DNA of 5,561 bases from Chloroflexota bacterium (GTDB taxonomy: Bacteria; Chloroflexota; Anaerolineae; Aggregatilineales; Phototrophicaceae): positions 1 through 5,561 of the forward strand of contig JAEVZT010000407.1 of NCBI GenBank assembly GCA_023392115.1. Direction: 5' to 3'. Position numbers and translations under genes: made by a program. This document shows, in pieces, positions 5,559 through 5,561 of this stretch. Within the stretch, counting starts at the first letter, position 1, and the number at the start of each line of letters is the position of its first letter. The notes beneath the pieces were generated by a model, which worked only from the letters and a program-made list of their open reading frames with translations, did not search any database and was not told where the DNA came from.

Positions 5559-5561
5559 GTT

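Noticed and set aside
1..5561. CRISPR array, insertion sequence or prophage
   Set aside because: No regularly spaced long repeats, transposase, integrase or terminal inverted repeats with target duplications are visible.

Overview
The window reads as a piece of a moderately GC-rich bacterial chromosome. I infer a Chloroflexota (Anaerolineae-like) origin from the style of its proteins: an SH3b / glycosidase-like / golvesin-type / M23 mosaic, and a large non-lipoprotein family 5 solute-binding protein with a PAAAQ signal-peptide end. No phylogenetic marker in the window proves this. I see no phage, insertion sequence, CRISPR array or integration signature.

Layout. The minus strand carries two genes: a 699-residue multidomain cell-wall-type protein (127-2226) and, 145 bases upstream of it, selD (2372-3415), encoding selenophosphate synthetase. 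The plus strand carries a tRNA-Pro(GGG) gene (3514-3587) with its own promoter and a strong intrinsic terminator, then a family 5 ABC-transporter solute-binding protein gene (3816-5558) after a leader of about 180 bases. The selD and tRNA genes diverge from a compact region in which the two promoters appear to share one palindromic -35 box.

The main result concerns selD. An ordinary stop-to-stop reading starts it at an internal TTG (3346) and loses the active site. Upstream in the same frame there is a good ribosome binding site, tandem ATG codons, the peptide SCAG, an in-frame UGA (3371-3373), then AAKLGPSDLAQVL. This is the conserved SelD active-site motif with selenocysteine at the catalytic position. 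A compact hairpin with a G-first triloop lies at the right distance downstream to be a bacterial SECIS element. The gene is therefore best read as an intact 347-residue selenoprotein that makes the selenium donor needed for its own selenocysteine. The organism would then need selA, selB and selC elsewhere, because none is in the window.

The other genes have no evident functional link to selD. The mosaic protein keeps all expected M23 zinc and catalytic residues but has no recognisable signal peptide, and an in-frame stop just upstream prevents extension. Intergenic DNA holds a short tandem heptamer repeat downstream of selD, a C/G-rich repeat-like box downstream of the mosaic gene, and small inverted and direct repeats in the leader of the solute-binding protein gene.
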